Assembly: GCF_018294505.1 (NCBI RefSeq)
Contig: NC_057809.1
Span: 139,102,979 to 139,166,978 of the forward strand
Source of the DNA: Triticum aestivum
Taxonomy: Eukaryota > Streptophyta > Magnoliopsida > Poales > Poaceae
DNA: 64,000 bases
Reading direction: 5' to 3'
Below the pieces are notes generated by a model. It ran no database searches, was not told the DNA's origin, and was given only the letters and a program-made list of their open reading frames with translations. The first letter of the stretch is position 1. Each line of letters starts with the position of its first letter. The position numbers and the translations under genes were made by a program. Below are positions 1 to 11,680 of the stretch, one piece after another.

Positions 1-1016
1 AGCTGGAGAGCAACAACGGTCATGAACATGTATTAGGCATAAGTAACATTGGATACTAGCATGAGTAGGATATGAACACCATGAACATAAATATCATAGA
101 GGCTATGTTGGTTTTGATTCAACTACATGCATGAACATGTGCCAAGTCAAGCCACTTGAACATTCAGAGGAGGATACCATATCATCATACTACATCACAA
201 TCATTTTAACGCAATGTTGACATCCAAGATAAATCATTATCCACTCCTAGCTACTTATGCATGGCATGAGAAACTATAATCTCTAATTTTCAGTGCAAAC
301 ATGTTCGATCATAATAGGTTTAATCATGGATACTAGGTTAAAGATATTTTAAAAAACAGGACAAGTCGAGTTCAAACCCGTTTCTCTCTGCCACAGCCAG
401 TTCATCAAATATCGTCATTATTGCCTTTCACTTGCATGACCGAACGATATGAAAATAATAGTGCAAGAGTGTCATGGACTAAGCTAGAATCTGCAAACAT
501 TTTATTCAAAAGGAGAAGACATGATAATATGGGCTCTTTGTTACATCAACAGTAATGCATATGAGAGCCACTCAAGATTTTCATCGTGGTATTCTCTTCG
601 GTGTGACTCAAAAGAAAGAAAAAGAAATTCAGAGAAACACACTAAAATATTTTTGGGGTTTTTGGTTTTTCTTAAACAAGCAAATAAAAGGGAAAAGCAA
701 AAACGAGAAAAAGTATTTACACAGGAAAGCTCCCAACAAGTAAAAGAAGAACAAGGAATTTTTTTGGGTTCTCTTTTTAGATACTATAGCTAACTATACT
801 AGAAAGAAAAATAAAAAAGAAGTAGGAAATATTTTTGGATTTTCTCAAAGTTTTTCAAACACATAAGAAGAAAGCGAGAAAATAAATTTAGCATGGATAA
901 TAGAATGATAGAGTGTGGAGACCGATAACTGAAATGAAATATGTGAACATGAATGTAATGTCGGTGGAAATACGTACTCCCCCAAGCTTAGGCTTTTGGC
1001 CTAACTTGGGAATCAA
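1..1016 (-). mobile_element. Element E, 3' non-coding interior remnant
   Basis: No credible gene. The stretch is AT-rich and, at about 600-900, A/G-rich on the plus strand. On the minus strand it lies just downstream of the broken ORF at 1017-2129, so I read it as the 3' untranslated interior of the same old Gypsy element. At 977-992 the minus strand reads CCTAAGCTTGGGGGAG, close to the polypurine-tract motif of the other Athila-like elements here (24888-24905 and 4856-4869). No LTR follows it inside the window, so the element continues or is truncated to the left. Confidence 0.5.
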
Positions 1017-2129
1017 TTAGTAGCCTGCATAATGGTCGGAGTGATAACTCATGGAGGCTCTCGGTGTGGATGCCCCAACACATCGTGCAGCCACAACTGC
1101 CGCTTTATGAGCTCGGGCCTCGCTCTCAAGAACAAAATATCTTCCCTTATTGGGAACATCAAAGAGAGCATGTGCATGCAAATATAAGTCCACAACGAAA
1201 CTTCTATTAAACAACCGTTTATAGGTGAAATTATGGGGTTCACCACTAAGGATCTTATGACATCTCATAGCATCAAAGTCTAAGTACTGCGTGGGTAAAA
1301 TAGGGTCATATGGCAAAGGTGAAACACCCAACTCTCTTGCTAAGCATGTGGCATAGATTCCACTATAAAAATATCCACTACCAGCATTGTGTTACAACCT
1401 GCATGCAATAATCGCTCCCAGATTATAACTTTTGTCACCGGTGAGAGCGGTGCGTATGAGGCTCATGTCTGGAGCACAAAGTGTACTACAATATTGTTTA
1501 CCTACAATACATTTTCCATTAAATAATGCAAAGTACTAGATTGAGGGAAAATGAATGCTTTTATTCTACCCTATGTCACCCCCTAGTCTCACCATAGCAA
1601 AGACTGGTCAGGAATATCTCAAACTCAAATCTTGGTTGTTCATCAAGCAAACTCCAGAATGGGATTTTGCAGCAGTAGGCAAATCTTTCTAGAGATATGG
1701 TAAATGGATTTTCATACAGTTTAACTGACACCCTAGACTCACAGGGATGGAATTTAAATCCTTTGGTAAATGATTCAGTGAGAGTGGGGTGTTGGTTGCA
1801 CTTATCTGAAATGTAGGGACCGAGCTCGGCATTGTGAACATATTGCTCAAATTCTTCCTTAATGCCCACAAGCACCATATAATCGTTGCATGGCCATAAA
1901 CATGTTTTGGTGGCGGCATCTCGTATGGAACTTTCGCTTGGTTCAACATAAGACTGACGAGCGGAGCTGCTACTAGAAGATTCCTGTGAGGATCTCCTCC
2001 TCAAAGAACTCCTTCCAAAGAGGTTCATCATATTCACGTACAATTTTTTGAAAAATTTTGGGTCACAGAAATTTGTTAACAAAATTTCACAAGATTGAAA
2101 GTAACTACTCATAGGGATGCATAGAGGCC
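1017..2129 (-). pseudogene. Broken retrotransposon ORF (gag/ORF1-like) of element E
   Basis: Two minus-strand open stretches, about 2129-1576 and 1331-1017, appear to be one gene separated by frameshifts. The upstream part has a Ser-rich segment (RRSSQESSSSSSARQSYVEP) followed by a compact region ending FLTSLCYGETRG. A short G-run at 1580-1584 marks a probable one-base deletion. The downstream part contains GVSPLPYDPILPTQYLDFDA and ends SYHSDHYAGY. I recognise it as the non-pol ORF common in Triticeae Athila-type elements, but its molecular role is not known to me and I assign none. Its upstream end is cut by the LTR starting at 2130. The apparent N-terminal codons beyond 2130 belong to that LTR, not to the gene. 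Confidence 0.55.
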
Positions 2130-3352
2130 TGATGTTTACTATGCAACCTTCTTCTTGTACACTCGTGTTGGGCCTCCAAGCGCAGAGTTCTATAGGACAG
2201 TAGCAAATTTCCCTCAAGTGGATGACCTAAGGTTTATCAATCCGTGGGAGCCATAGGATGAAGATGGTATCTCTCAAACAACCCTGCAACCAAATAACAA
2301 AGAGTCTCTTGTGTCCCCAACACACCCAATACAATGGTAAATTTGATTAGGTGCACTAGTTCGGTGAAGAGATGGTGATACAAGTGCAATATGGATGGTA
2401 GATATAGGTTTTTGTAATCTAAAAATATAAAAACAGCAAGGTAGCAAGTGGTAAAAGTGAGAGAAAATGGTATTACAATGCTTCGAAACAAGGCCTAGGG
2501 TTCATACTTTCACTAGTGCAAGTTCTCTCAACAATGATAACATAATTAGATCATATAACAATCCCTCAACATGCAACAAAGAGTCACTCCAAAGTCACTA
2601 ATAGCAGAGAACAAACGAAGAGATTATTGTAGGGTACGAAACCACCTCAAAGTTATTCTTTCTGATTGATCTATTGGGCTATTCCTATAAGTGTCACAAA
2701 CAGCCCCAGAGTTCATACTAAAATAACACCTTAAGACACACATCAACCAAAACCGTAATGTCACCACAAGTATCCATGGGTTTGATTATACGATATGCAT
2801 CACTGAATTTCAGATTCATCTATCCAAACCAACACAAAGAACTTCAAAGAGTGCCCAAAGTTTCTACCGGAGAGTCAAGACAAAAATGTGTGCCAACCCC
2901 TATGCATAAGTTCACAAGGTCACAGAACCCGCAAGTTGATCACCAAAGCATACATCAAGTAGATCACCTGAATATACCATTGTCACCACAGATAAGCACA
3001 TGCAAGACATACATCAAGTGTTCTCAAATCCTTAAGGACTCAATCCAATAAGATAACTTCAAAGGGAAAACTCAATCCATTACAAGAAGGTAGAGGGGGG
3101 AACATCATAAGATTCATCTATAATAACAAAGCTCGCGGTACATCAAGATCGTGCCAAATCAAGAACACGAGAGAGAGAGAGAGAGAGATCAAACACATAG
3201 CTAATGGTACATACCCTCAGCCCCGAGGGTGAACTAGTCCCTCCTCGTCATGGAGAGCTCCGGGATGATGAAGATGGCCACCGGTGATGGTTTCCCCCTC
3301 CGGCAGGGTGCCGGAACGGGCTCCTGATTGGTTTTTTGTGGCTACAGAGGCT
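2130..3352 (-). repeat. Element C, 3' LTR, distal part (interrupted by element A)
   Basis: The sequence starts TGATGTTTACTATGCAACC on the plus strand, the complement of the usual LTR end of this family. It is co-linear with the LTRs of A (3353-4855) and D (59040-60579), which places it in the same superfamily of TGATACGTCTCC-type LTRs. It breaks at 3352 inside the phrase GGTGGCTACAGAGGCT and resumes at 45131 with TGCGGTGGCGGAACTCC, where related LTRs are continuous. Contains a GA microsatellite at about 3171-3187. Confidence 0.8.
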
Positions 3353-4855
3353 CGATGTCTACTACGCAACTTTATTCTTGTAGACTCGTGTTGGGCCTCC
3401 AAGCATAGAGTTTTGTAGGACAGTAGCAATTCTCCCTCAAGTGGATGACCTAAGGTTTATCAATCCATGAGAGGTGTAGGATGAAGATGGTCTCTCTCAA
3501 ATGACCCTATAACCAAATACAAGAAATCTCTTGTGTCCCCAACACACCTAATACAATGGCAAATTGTATAGGTGCACTAGTTTGGTGAAGAGATGGTGAT
3601 AAAAGTGTAATATTGATGGTAGAAATATGTTTTTATAATCTGAATAAATAAAACAGCAAGGTAGCAAATAGTAAACAGGCACAAAACTGTATTGCAATGC
3701 TTGAAAATGAGGCCTAGGGTCCATACTTTCACTAGTGCAACCTCTCAACAATGCTAATATAATTGGATCATATAACCACCCCTCAAAGTGCGATGAAGAA
3801 TCACTCCAAAGTTCCTATCTAGCAGAGAACATAAGAATAAATTGTTTGTAGGGTACGAAACCACCTCAAAGCTATTCTTTCCGTTCGATCTATCCTAGAG
3901 TTCGTACTAAAATAACACCAAAGCAAATTCATATTCATAATACTCAATCCAACACAAAGAACTTCAAAGAGTTCCCCAAGATTTCTACCGGAGAAACAAA
4001 GACAAGAACATGCATCAACCCCTATGCATAGATTACCCCAATGTCACCGCGGGAATCAGCGAGTTGATTGCCAAAACACATATCAAGTGAATCAATATGA
4101 TACCCCATTGTCACCACAAGTATTCATATGCAAGACATATATCAAGTTCTCTCAAATCCATAAAAGTATTCAATCCGATAACAACGAAATATCAACGGGA
4201 AAAACTCAATTCATCACAACAAGATAGAGAGGGGAAAACACCATATGATCCGACTATATTAACAAAGCCCGCGATACATCAAGATCGTGACATCTCAAGA
4301 ACACGAGAGAGAGAGAGAGAGATTAAACACATAGCTACTAGTACAAACCCTTAGCCCCGAGGGTGGACTGCTCCCTCCTCATCGTGGTGGCCGCCGGGAT
4401 CATGAAGATGGCCACTGAAGATGATTCCCCCCTCCGGTGGGGTGCCGTAAAGGGTCTAGATTGGTTTTCGGTGGCTACAGAGCCGTATGGCGGTGGAACT
4501 TCTGATCTAGGTTAACCCCGAGGATTTTCGGAATATTTGTGAAATTGTAGGGTAAAGAGGGGGTGCGGGAGGCCGCCGAGGTGGGGACCCCTCAGGTGCT
4601 GCTCTGGCCCATTGGTGGTCTTCTGGTCCATAAAAAATCCAGAAAAAGTTTCGCGGTGTTTGGACTCCGTTTGATATTGATTTCCTGCGATGTAAAAAAC
4701 AAGCAAAAAACCAACAACTGGCAGCGGGCACTCGGTCATTAGGTTAGTCCCAAAAAATGATATGAAGTTGCTATAAAATGATTGTAAAACATCCAATAAT
4801 GATAATATAACAACATTAATACTTCATAAATTATAGATATGTTGGAGACGTATCA
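3353..4855 (-). repeat. Element A 3' LTR (1503 bp)
   Basis: Plus-strand reading begins CGATGTCTACTACGCAAC and ends GTTGGAGACGTATCA, so the minus-strand LTR starts TGATACGTCTCCAAC. The expected terminal A of the minus-strand end is changed to G (plus-strand T to C at 3353). Compared with its 5' partner at 43872-45125 it keeps a 262-bp segment (3779-4040) that the partner lacks. Contains a GA repeat near 4302-4321. Confidence 0.85.
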
Positions 4856-4869
4856 GCATCCCCAAGCTT
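4856..4869 (-). other. Polypurine-tract motif of element A
   Basis: The minus strand reads AAGCTTGGGGATGC directly against the 3' LTR start. The position is that expected for the plus-strand primer site of an LTR retrotransposon. The same 14-mer recurs inside the interiors of A and D. Confidence 0.7.
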
Positions 4870-6280
4870 AATTCCTACTCCTCCTCGAGTAGGTAAATGA
4901 TAAAAGAAATAATTTATGAAGTGTGGATGCTAGTAAAGTGCATAAGTTTGATCAATGATGATTTCAATCACTTTTCCTAGCATCATAACAACAATTATTT
5001 CTCATAAAATTTCTCATGTTAAAGTAGCAACCAATTCACATGTTAAGGTTCAAACCATGAATTCTCTTGAAACTCAACAACCTATGTTCTTAGTCACCAA
5101 ACAATTGCAATTCAACTTATTCAACAGAATTTAAGTAAGAGCTCCACATACTCTACCATCATATAGTCTTCTATGATTGCTAACACTCACCGCATACACA
5201 TGAGCAAAATGTTTCAACCGGACACGTAGAAAGATAGGGGCTTATAATTTCACCTCTCAACGTATTCACCTCAAAGGTGATGTCAACAATAATAACTCAT
5301 GCTACCCATATCCAACTGGATATATGTGCCTAGATCTTTCCTCACCACATGATGCTTGCCAAAAGAGAAAAATAAAAAGGGAATAGGGAGAAAAACTTTG
5401 ACTCTTTGCATAAAAGTAAATACTGAAAAGTAAAAGATAGGCCCATCGCAGAGGGAAGCAGAGGTTGCCATGCGCTTATTTGTTTGTATGCTCAACCCCT
5501 TAGTGCAAAAGAACGTCACGTTGTATTGCCCCTTGTGATGGCAACCTTTATTATGCAGTCTGTCGCTTTTATTCTTCGGCATCACAAGTTCGTACAACGC
5601 TCAATTTTCTCTTACACTAAATGATCTAACACTGATGACAACTTACTTGAAGGATCTTGCTCAATCCTTAAGTAGGTATGGTGGACTCTTGAAGATAAGA
5701 TTTCGGTTTAAGGGGTTTTGGATGCACAAGTAGTATATCTACTTGGTGCGGAATTTTTGGCTAGCAAAGATGGGGGCAAGCACCACATGTTGAAGGATCT
5801 ATGAAAATATAACTTCCATGTGAATATGAACAAAGATAAACCATTACGTTATCTTCCTTGTCCAACGTCAACAATTTGGGCATATAATATTTTGATGGGG
5901 GCTCACAATCATAAAAGATTTCCAAGATAGTGTGTTTGCATGTGAAAGTTCTCTTCCTTATACTAATTATCCATGAATTGCTTATATGAACAATATTGTG
6001 ATTGTTAAGCCTCAAAAGATTTCACTTTCTAAACCCAATGTGAAGCTACCACTACCACTAGGCATGATATGATTTCAACTTCACGACAATTAATTTATTC
6101 AACAATTTACTCATAGGATATAAGTGAAGCACAAGAGTAAATGACAAGCTACACCAAAAAGATATAAATGAAGATCATGAGCATAATATTTCTTTCTCTC
6201 AAATTAATTTAAGTGAAGCAAGAGAGAATTTCTTCAAAAATACTAAAGCACACCATGCTCAAAATGATATAAGTGAAGCA
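4870..6280 (-). other. Element A interior, 3' non-coding part
   Basis: No gene is supported. The short open frames here lack family resemblance and are interrupted. The segment 5560-6280 matches, in reverse complement, the interior of element D at about 63290-64000, which confirms that A and D are relatives in opposite orientation. The stretch stops at the B insertion site. The last five bases, AAGCA (6276-6280), are B's left target-site duplication. Confidence 0.75.
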
Positions 6281-7687
6281 TGATACATCTCCAACGTATC
6301 TACTTTTCCTAATGATTTTCCTCTTGTTATGGACTCTAATTTCCATGATTTGAATGAAACTAACCCCGGACTGATGTTGTTTTTAGCAGAACTGCCATGG
6401 TGTTGTTTTTGTGCAGAAATAAAAGTTCTCAGAATGGAACGAAACCTTGCAAGGAATTTTTATATAATATATAAGAATTTCTGGAGACAAGACCTACCGG
6501 AGAGGGGCCCTGGGTGGGCACAACCCACTAGGACGCCCCCTCTCCTAGCGCGCCCAGGTGGGTTGTCCCCACCTGGTGGCCCCGCAGACCCTGAAACCAA
6601 CGCTATAAATTCCTATTTTCGGAGAAAAAAATTGGGGAGAAAGAATTATTGCGATCCACGAGACGGAGCCGCTGCCAAGCCTTGTTCTTCCTCAGGAGGA
6701 CAGATCTGGAGCCCGTTTGGGACTCCGGAGAGGAGGATCTTCATTCTTCGTCATCACCAACCATTCTCCATCGCCAATTCCATGATACTCCCCACCGGGA
6801 GTGAGTAATTCCATCGTAGGCTCGCTAGTCGGAGAGGAGTTGGATGAGATTCATCATGTAATCGAGTTATTTTTGTTAGGGCTTGATCCCTAGTATCCAC
6901 TATGTTCTTAGATTGATATTGCTATGACTTTGCCATGCTTAATGCTTGTCACTTTGGGCTCGGGTGCCATGATTTCAGATCTGAACCGTTTATGTTATCA
7001 CCATATATCCATGTTCTAGATCCGATCTTGCAAGTTATAGTCACCTACTACGTGTTATGATCCGTTAACCCCGGAGTGACAATAACCGGGACTTCTTCCG
7101 GTGATTACCGTAGTTTGAGGAGTTCATGCATTCACTATGTGTTAATGCTTTGTTCTGGTTCTCTATTAAAAGGAGGCCTTAATATCCCTTAGTTTCCAAT
7201 GTGGACCCCGCTGCCACGGGAGGGTAGGACAAAAGATGTCATGCAAGTTCTTTTAATAAAGCACGTATGCCTATTTAGGGAATACATGCCTACATTATAT
7301 CAATGAACTAGAGCTAGTGCCATGTTGCCCTAGGTTATAACTATCACATGATAAATATCATCCAACAAGTCACCGATCCAATGCCTACGAACTTTTCCAT
7401 ATTGTTTCTGCTAAGTTACTACTACTATCATCACTGTTACACTTGCTACAAAACTACTGTTATCATTGTTATTGTTACTATTGCTGTTGTCACTAGTATC
7501 AAAACTATCAAACTACTTTGCTACTAATCACTTTGCTGATGATAATTAATCTCCAGGTGTGCTTGAATTGGCAACTTAGCTGCTAATACCTTAAAATATT
7601 CTTTGGCTCCCTTGTGTTGAATCTATATTTGGGTTGAATACTCTACCCTCGAAAATTGTTGTGATCCCCTATACTTGTGGGTTATCA
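6281..7687 (+). repeat. Element B 5' LTR (1407 bp)
   Basis: Begins TGATACATCTCCAACGTATC and ends ATACTTGTGGGTTATCA, giving the inverted termini TGATA/TATCA. The 3' LTR at 24906 aligns throughout. It contains a weak TATA-like stretch (TTTTTATATAATATATAAG, about 6460-6478). Confidence 0.9.
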
Positions 7688-7698
7688 AGACCTTTTTC

Positions 7699-7716
7699 TG
7701 GTGCCGTTGCTGGGGA
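7699..7716 (+). other. Primer binding site, tRNA-Asp type (element B)
   Basis: TGGTGCCGTTGCTGGGGA follows the 5' LTR by 11 bases. It complements the 3' end of plant tRNA-Asp at 16 of 18 positions, and both mismatches are C-to-T. Athila-clade elements are known to use tRNA-Asp. Confidence 0.8.
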
Positions 7717-7765
7717 GCATAGCTATATTTGTTGAGTCACTTGGGATTATTACCAATTTATTACT

Positions 7766-8105
7766 ATGAAGAATCTGAAGGATCCTAAGACTAAGATATT
7801 TCCCTCAAGGACGAGGGGAGGTAAGGAAATGCCATCCAGTTCTGCTTTAGATTCACCTTCTGTTATGAATAAACTTGCAACACCACCACATGCTATTAAT
7901 TCTAATATGTCGCAAGTTATTGATGATGCTACTTCTACCATGAATGGTGCTTATGATTGTGCTAGTACCTTGATTGTTAATGATGATGTGCCACTTGGTG
8001 AATTTCCTGGTGAACAAATTGCAAGAGTAATACAACATAATGTCTTTGAATCTGATGATGAGCTTGAAACTAAAACTCCTGAAACACCTACTAGAACTAG
8101 CCTTT
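7766..8105 (+). pseudogene. Element B gag, N-terminal part
   Basis: An open frame from the ATG at 7766 starts MKNLKDPKTKIFPS. It contains an acidic, Asp/Thr-rich segment and ends in ...ETPTRTS where the solo LTR at 8106 cuts in. It is the start of the B gag polyprotein that resumes at 11681. The ATG is the first after the primer site and fits the usual short leader. No function beyond gag can be assigned to this N-terminal region. Confidence 0.7.
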
Positions 8106-11100
8106 TGTAACATCCCAAATTTTCAATTTGGAATGTTTTATAATTATTAGCTAAGCATCTATGAATTTTGTTTGAATTGAGTGGCATTTGGAAATTTCAG
8201 AGGCATTTGAGTTTTATTTGATTTTGAATTTGATTTTGGCAATTGAAATTTATTTCAAAAATACCTGACAAATACTTGAGCAAAAGTATGAGAGGAGTAA
8301 ACATGACACTCCAAAGAAGAATGTCAGAAGAAAATATTGCCAAAAAAGTTTGAATTCAAATTTGATTTTATTTGGAATATACAAAAAAAATGTTTTTATT
8401 TTGTTTCTGTTTTGCCTCTGGAAAAATGTTCACGTTGTAGGATTTATTTCTCTGATTTTATTGATATATATATTTCCTATATAAATATTATAGTTTTCTC
8501 TTATATTAGTTTTCTCTCTCTGTCATAATTCAAAAAAAAGGAAAAGACCCAGGCACGAGCCAGGCCAACCGGCCCAACCGATGCCAGGCCAAGAAAGCCC
8601 AGCAGCGCCGAGCCGCAGCCCACCAGCGACCGAGCCGGCCTGCCCCAGTGCTCGACGCCCGAACCCTTCCCTTCGGTCGACCGCTCGCCGCCTCCTCTCT
8701 CCCTCTCACTGACCCGGGACCCCACCCTATCCCTAACCCCTCGCCCAAGACACGCCGCGCCGGAGCACGCGCAGAGCGCGCCCGACACCGCGATCCTCTC
8801 GGGATCGTGATCCCGAGTCGACCCCTCGCCCACGCTTATGTCCTATAAATACCTACGCATCTCCTCTTCCGACCCCCCCCCCCAAAAAACCCTACCTCAA
8901 CTCCCACTGTAGCTCTCGCCCTCACCAAACGCATCTCGCCGCCGCCGCCTCGGTTCACCACCGCTACCGACCCCGGTGAGGATTCCCCTTACCTCTAAGC
9001 ACCTTCACCCGAACCCCCTCTTCGTTACGCACCTCTTTGACGTCCTCTCATCGCCCAGGAATGAATGAATTCGCCACCCCGAGCATCACCGCCCTCCGCC
9101 GGAGTTACAGAGCACCAGGAGCCCCGCCGAGCTCGTCCCACTCGCCTCTGTCGTCCCCGAGCTCCACTGACTCCATCCCCGAGCTCCCTTCGAGCAGCCA
9201 CACCGGCCCGACGACTCCGCCGCCGCCCCGGACCACCGGAGCACCCCCGCCACCAACGCTCGAGCCCACCTCGCCGTTGGCCGCCGCTGTAAGCCACCGG
9301 ACTCCCCACCACCGTCCGATTTCCAATCTAGGGACTAGATTAGATCACGCGAAGAGTTTGGTTTTTCTTTAGTAGACTGGTTTAGTTTCGGTTAGATCGG
9401 TTTATTTTAAGTTGTTGTTTAGTTGGACCGGCCCGATCAGTTTATTTCTGTTAGCCGTGGACGCAGTGGTCTATTAATCGCTTAGGCGCTGTTTAGTTTT
9501 AGAGCGCTCACTATTTCAGCCCGTTAGCGCCTAGTTGTTTTATTTTAATTTTCGTTTCTATTTTTAACAGAATAGTTTCAGTTTTGTAAAATCTATATCT
9601 TTTAAGTTATTTAATATTTTTAGTTGATTCTTTTTGCTCTAGTTTGCAAATTTCCTATAGTTGCTGTAGAAAATTAGATTCGGCCATGTTTAGGTTTTTA
9701 ATAATTGTTTTATATTAGTTTAATCAGATTACTTTTTCTGCTATAAATTGAGTTAGGATTATTTTATTTTAGTGATTCTTTTTGTCACTGCTTTGTTTTG
9801 ACCTTGCCTAGCAGTAGGAATTTATTTGGGCATTTATAGTCTTTATTAAAAATAGTTTTTATGCGAAAACAAGCTTTTCTAGTTTATTTAGCTTGCTGTT
9901 GTTTTCTGCTGTTCTAGTTATTTTTTTAAATTTTATTTTTCCTATGTTATAATTTACTTTAGATTAGTTTCTGTAGTTACAGAGGGTGAACATTTATTTA
10001 CAGCAAAATAAAAAGTTTTATTTTATTTTCTTATTAGTTTTGTTTTAGGTATAACAGGAGTTCTATAATAGATATTGGTTTGATTCTTTTTGCACCTAGT
10101 TTGTATGTTGTTTTCCTTTATGTTAGTTAGTAAAACCATTGTTTTGGATCTGTAAAGAAAAGTGTTAGTAGGTTAAAACTACTTCTTTGTTGTTGCTTGA
10201 TGTGATGGAAACCTTGATTTTGTTTTCCTCGAGTTTTCTTTGATTTTGGTTTGAGTGCTTGTGTGTTTTCCTTCAGTTTGCTGATATGTCATTAGTGAAA
10301 TACTTATTTGTGCTATTGTTTGACTTGATAGAATTTCCGGAGTGCGAAGCTTGCTATCTCGAGTCACTAGCGTTTGAAGACCATCAGCCAGGCAAGTCAT
10401 TTGATCATGTTTTACAATACCTATGATTTTGTTGCATTAGAATTGTTCCTCCCCACCACGCATGCAGTAGGAGAATTTTAAGTTATGTTCTTGTGTAGTA
10501 TCATGAGGTAGGATGAACCCAATTCCCCTTGTTACCATTGCCCGGGACGATGTAGTTTATTTTGCTATGCTCGTAGACGGGGTTGGTTGAGAGATTCATA
10601 AGGGAGATGTGAGACTCAAGATGATGACAACCCCATTACTTCAAGATCAAGATGGACTTCTAATTCACTACTGGGTGGAGGATGGTTGACGGGCACCCTG
10701 GAGAAACCAGCGGATGGCTGGGATGCATGGAGAAGCGCCATGACATCTTGCAGAAAGCTTCACCCAGCCACGAAGAGACGGATGGATACCCCTTGACCGG
10801 AAGCTTACATGTGCGGCCGCAAGCCATTATGGGCTCTGGCTGGGTTGACCTTAGGCGTGACTCTGGACGGACGGTGCCAGCAGATGTAGAAGAATAGTAG
10901 GACATGGATGGGTACCGGCAGTGCTCAGAGAAACTCTATGGAAGACCCTGTTTCATTCATCCCGGCTTCAAATACCAGGCAGTGCGAGGACATAAAGGAG
11001 GGAACGATTCTTGCGGGTAAAGTGCACAAGACTCTGCAGAGTAACAACCTAATCGATTAGCCGTGTCCCCGGTTACGGACAGATGAGTCTCTGGAAATTG

Positions 11101-11680
11101 GAGTATTTCGGAAATCTCAACACCGAACTTAATAAATTAATTGAGGGGTTATTTAATAATTGGGAATGAGACATTGGTTGGCGGAACCATCTCAATAACA
11201 ACCAACATTTTGTAGTAATTGTAAGAAAGTCCTTTTGTCATAGGGAAAAATTGGCTTTTTCACAAAAACATAAAACTTAGAGCCCCACGGCCAAATTGCA
11301 TATAGTGTTAGCATTATTATTGTTGTTCTCTCTATGACTTGCCAGCATATTCAAAATGCTAACCTACACGGCTGCAATGTCTTATGTTGCAGAGGAGTTT
11401 TCCGACCAGGAGTGAGGCTACGATCCACGCTTTGCGATTGCCTATGGAGTCAGATGGACTCGCTATTCGTCTACGCTTCCGCAGCTTTATTTAGTTTATT
11501 TATCATGAGTTGGCCTTCGGCCGAATTTATTCTATTGTAATAAAGACTCGATATGATAATCGTGAAATTCAGGTGTGATTGAACTTTGAATCTTTTCATC
11601 AATGTACGGTGTGTGCCAGCATGATCTTGGGATGGTACAGCTACACAGAGACTTGACCTATTTTGGGTCGGGTCGCTACA
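8106..11680 (+). repeat. Solo LTR, 3575 bp, TGTAACATCCC family (Sukkula-like, tentative)
   Basis: Starts TGTAACATCCCAAATTTTC and ends GGGTCGGGTCGCTACA, with no primer site, interior or partner LTR. It is flanked by CCTTT (8101-8105) and CCTTC (11681-11685), a 5-bp duplication with one C/T change. That is the expected product of recombination between the two LTRs of one element. It holds a promoter-like region at about 8.8 kb, a GC-rich leader (8530-9330) and then about 1 kb of strongly T-rich DNA (9360-10330). Open frames in the GC-rich part are composition artefacts. The first bases resemble the LTR fragment at 45803. Family name uncertain. Confidence 0.8.
8844..8851 (+). promoter_or_regulatory. 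TATA box of the solo LTR
   Basis: TATAAATA lies about 740 bp into the LTR, just before a C-rich leader beginning near 8870. A GT-containing possible 5' splice site (CCCCGGTGAGG) lies near 8970. The position suits the U3/R boundary of a long plant LTR. No transcription evidence is available. Confidence 0.55.

Noticed and set aside
5283..6015. Two minus frames of 84-104 codons
   Set aside because: They are non-coding interior of A; the matching part of D (63290-64000) is interrupted in that frame.
8501..9372. Several overlapping open frames on both strands in GC-rich DNA
   Set aside because: They are inside the solo LTR, are rich in Pro/Arg/Ala/Gly from base composition and have no family resemblance.
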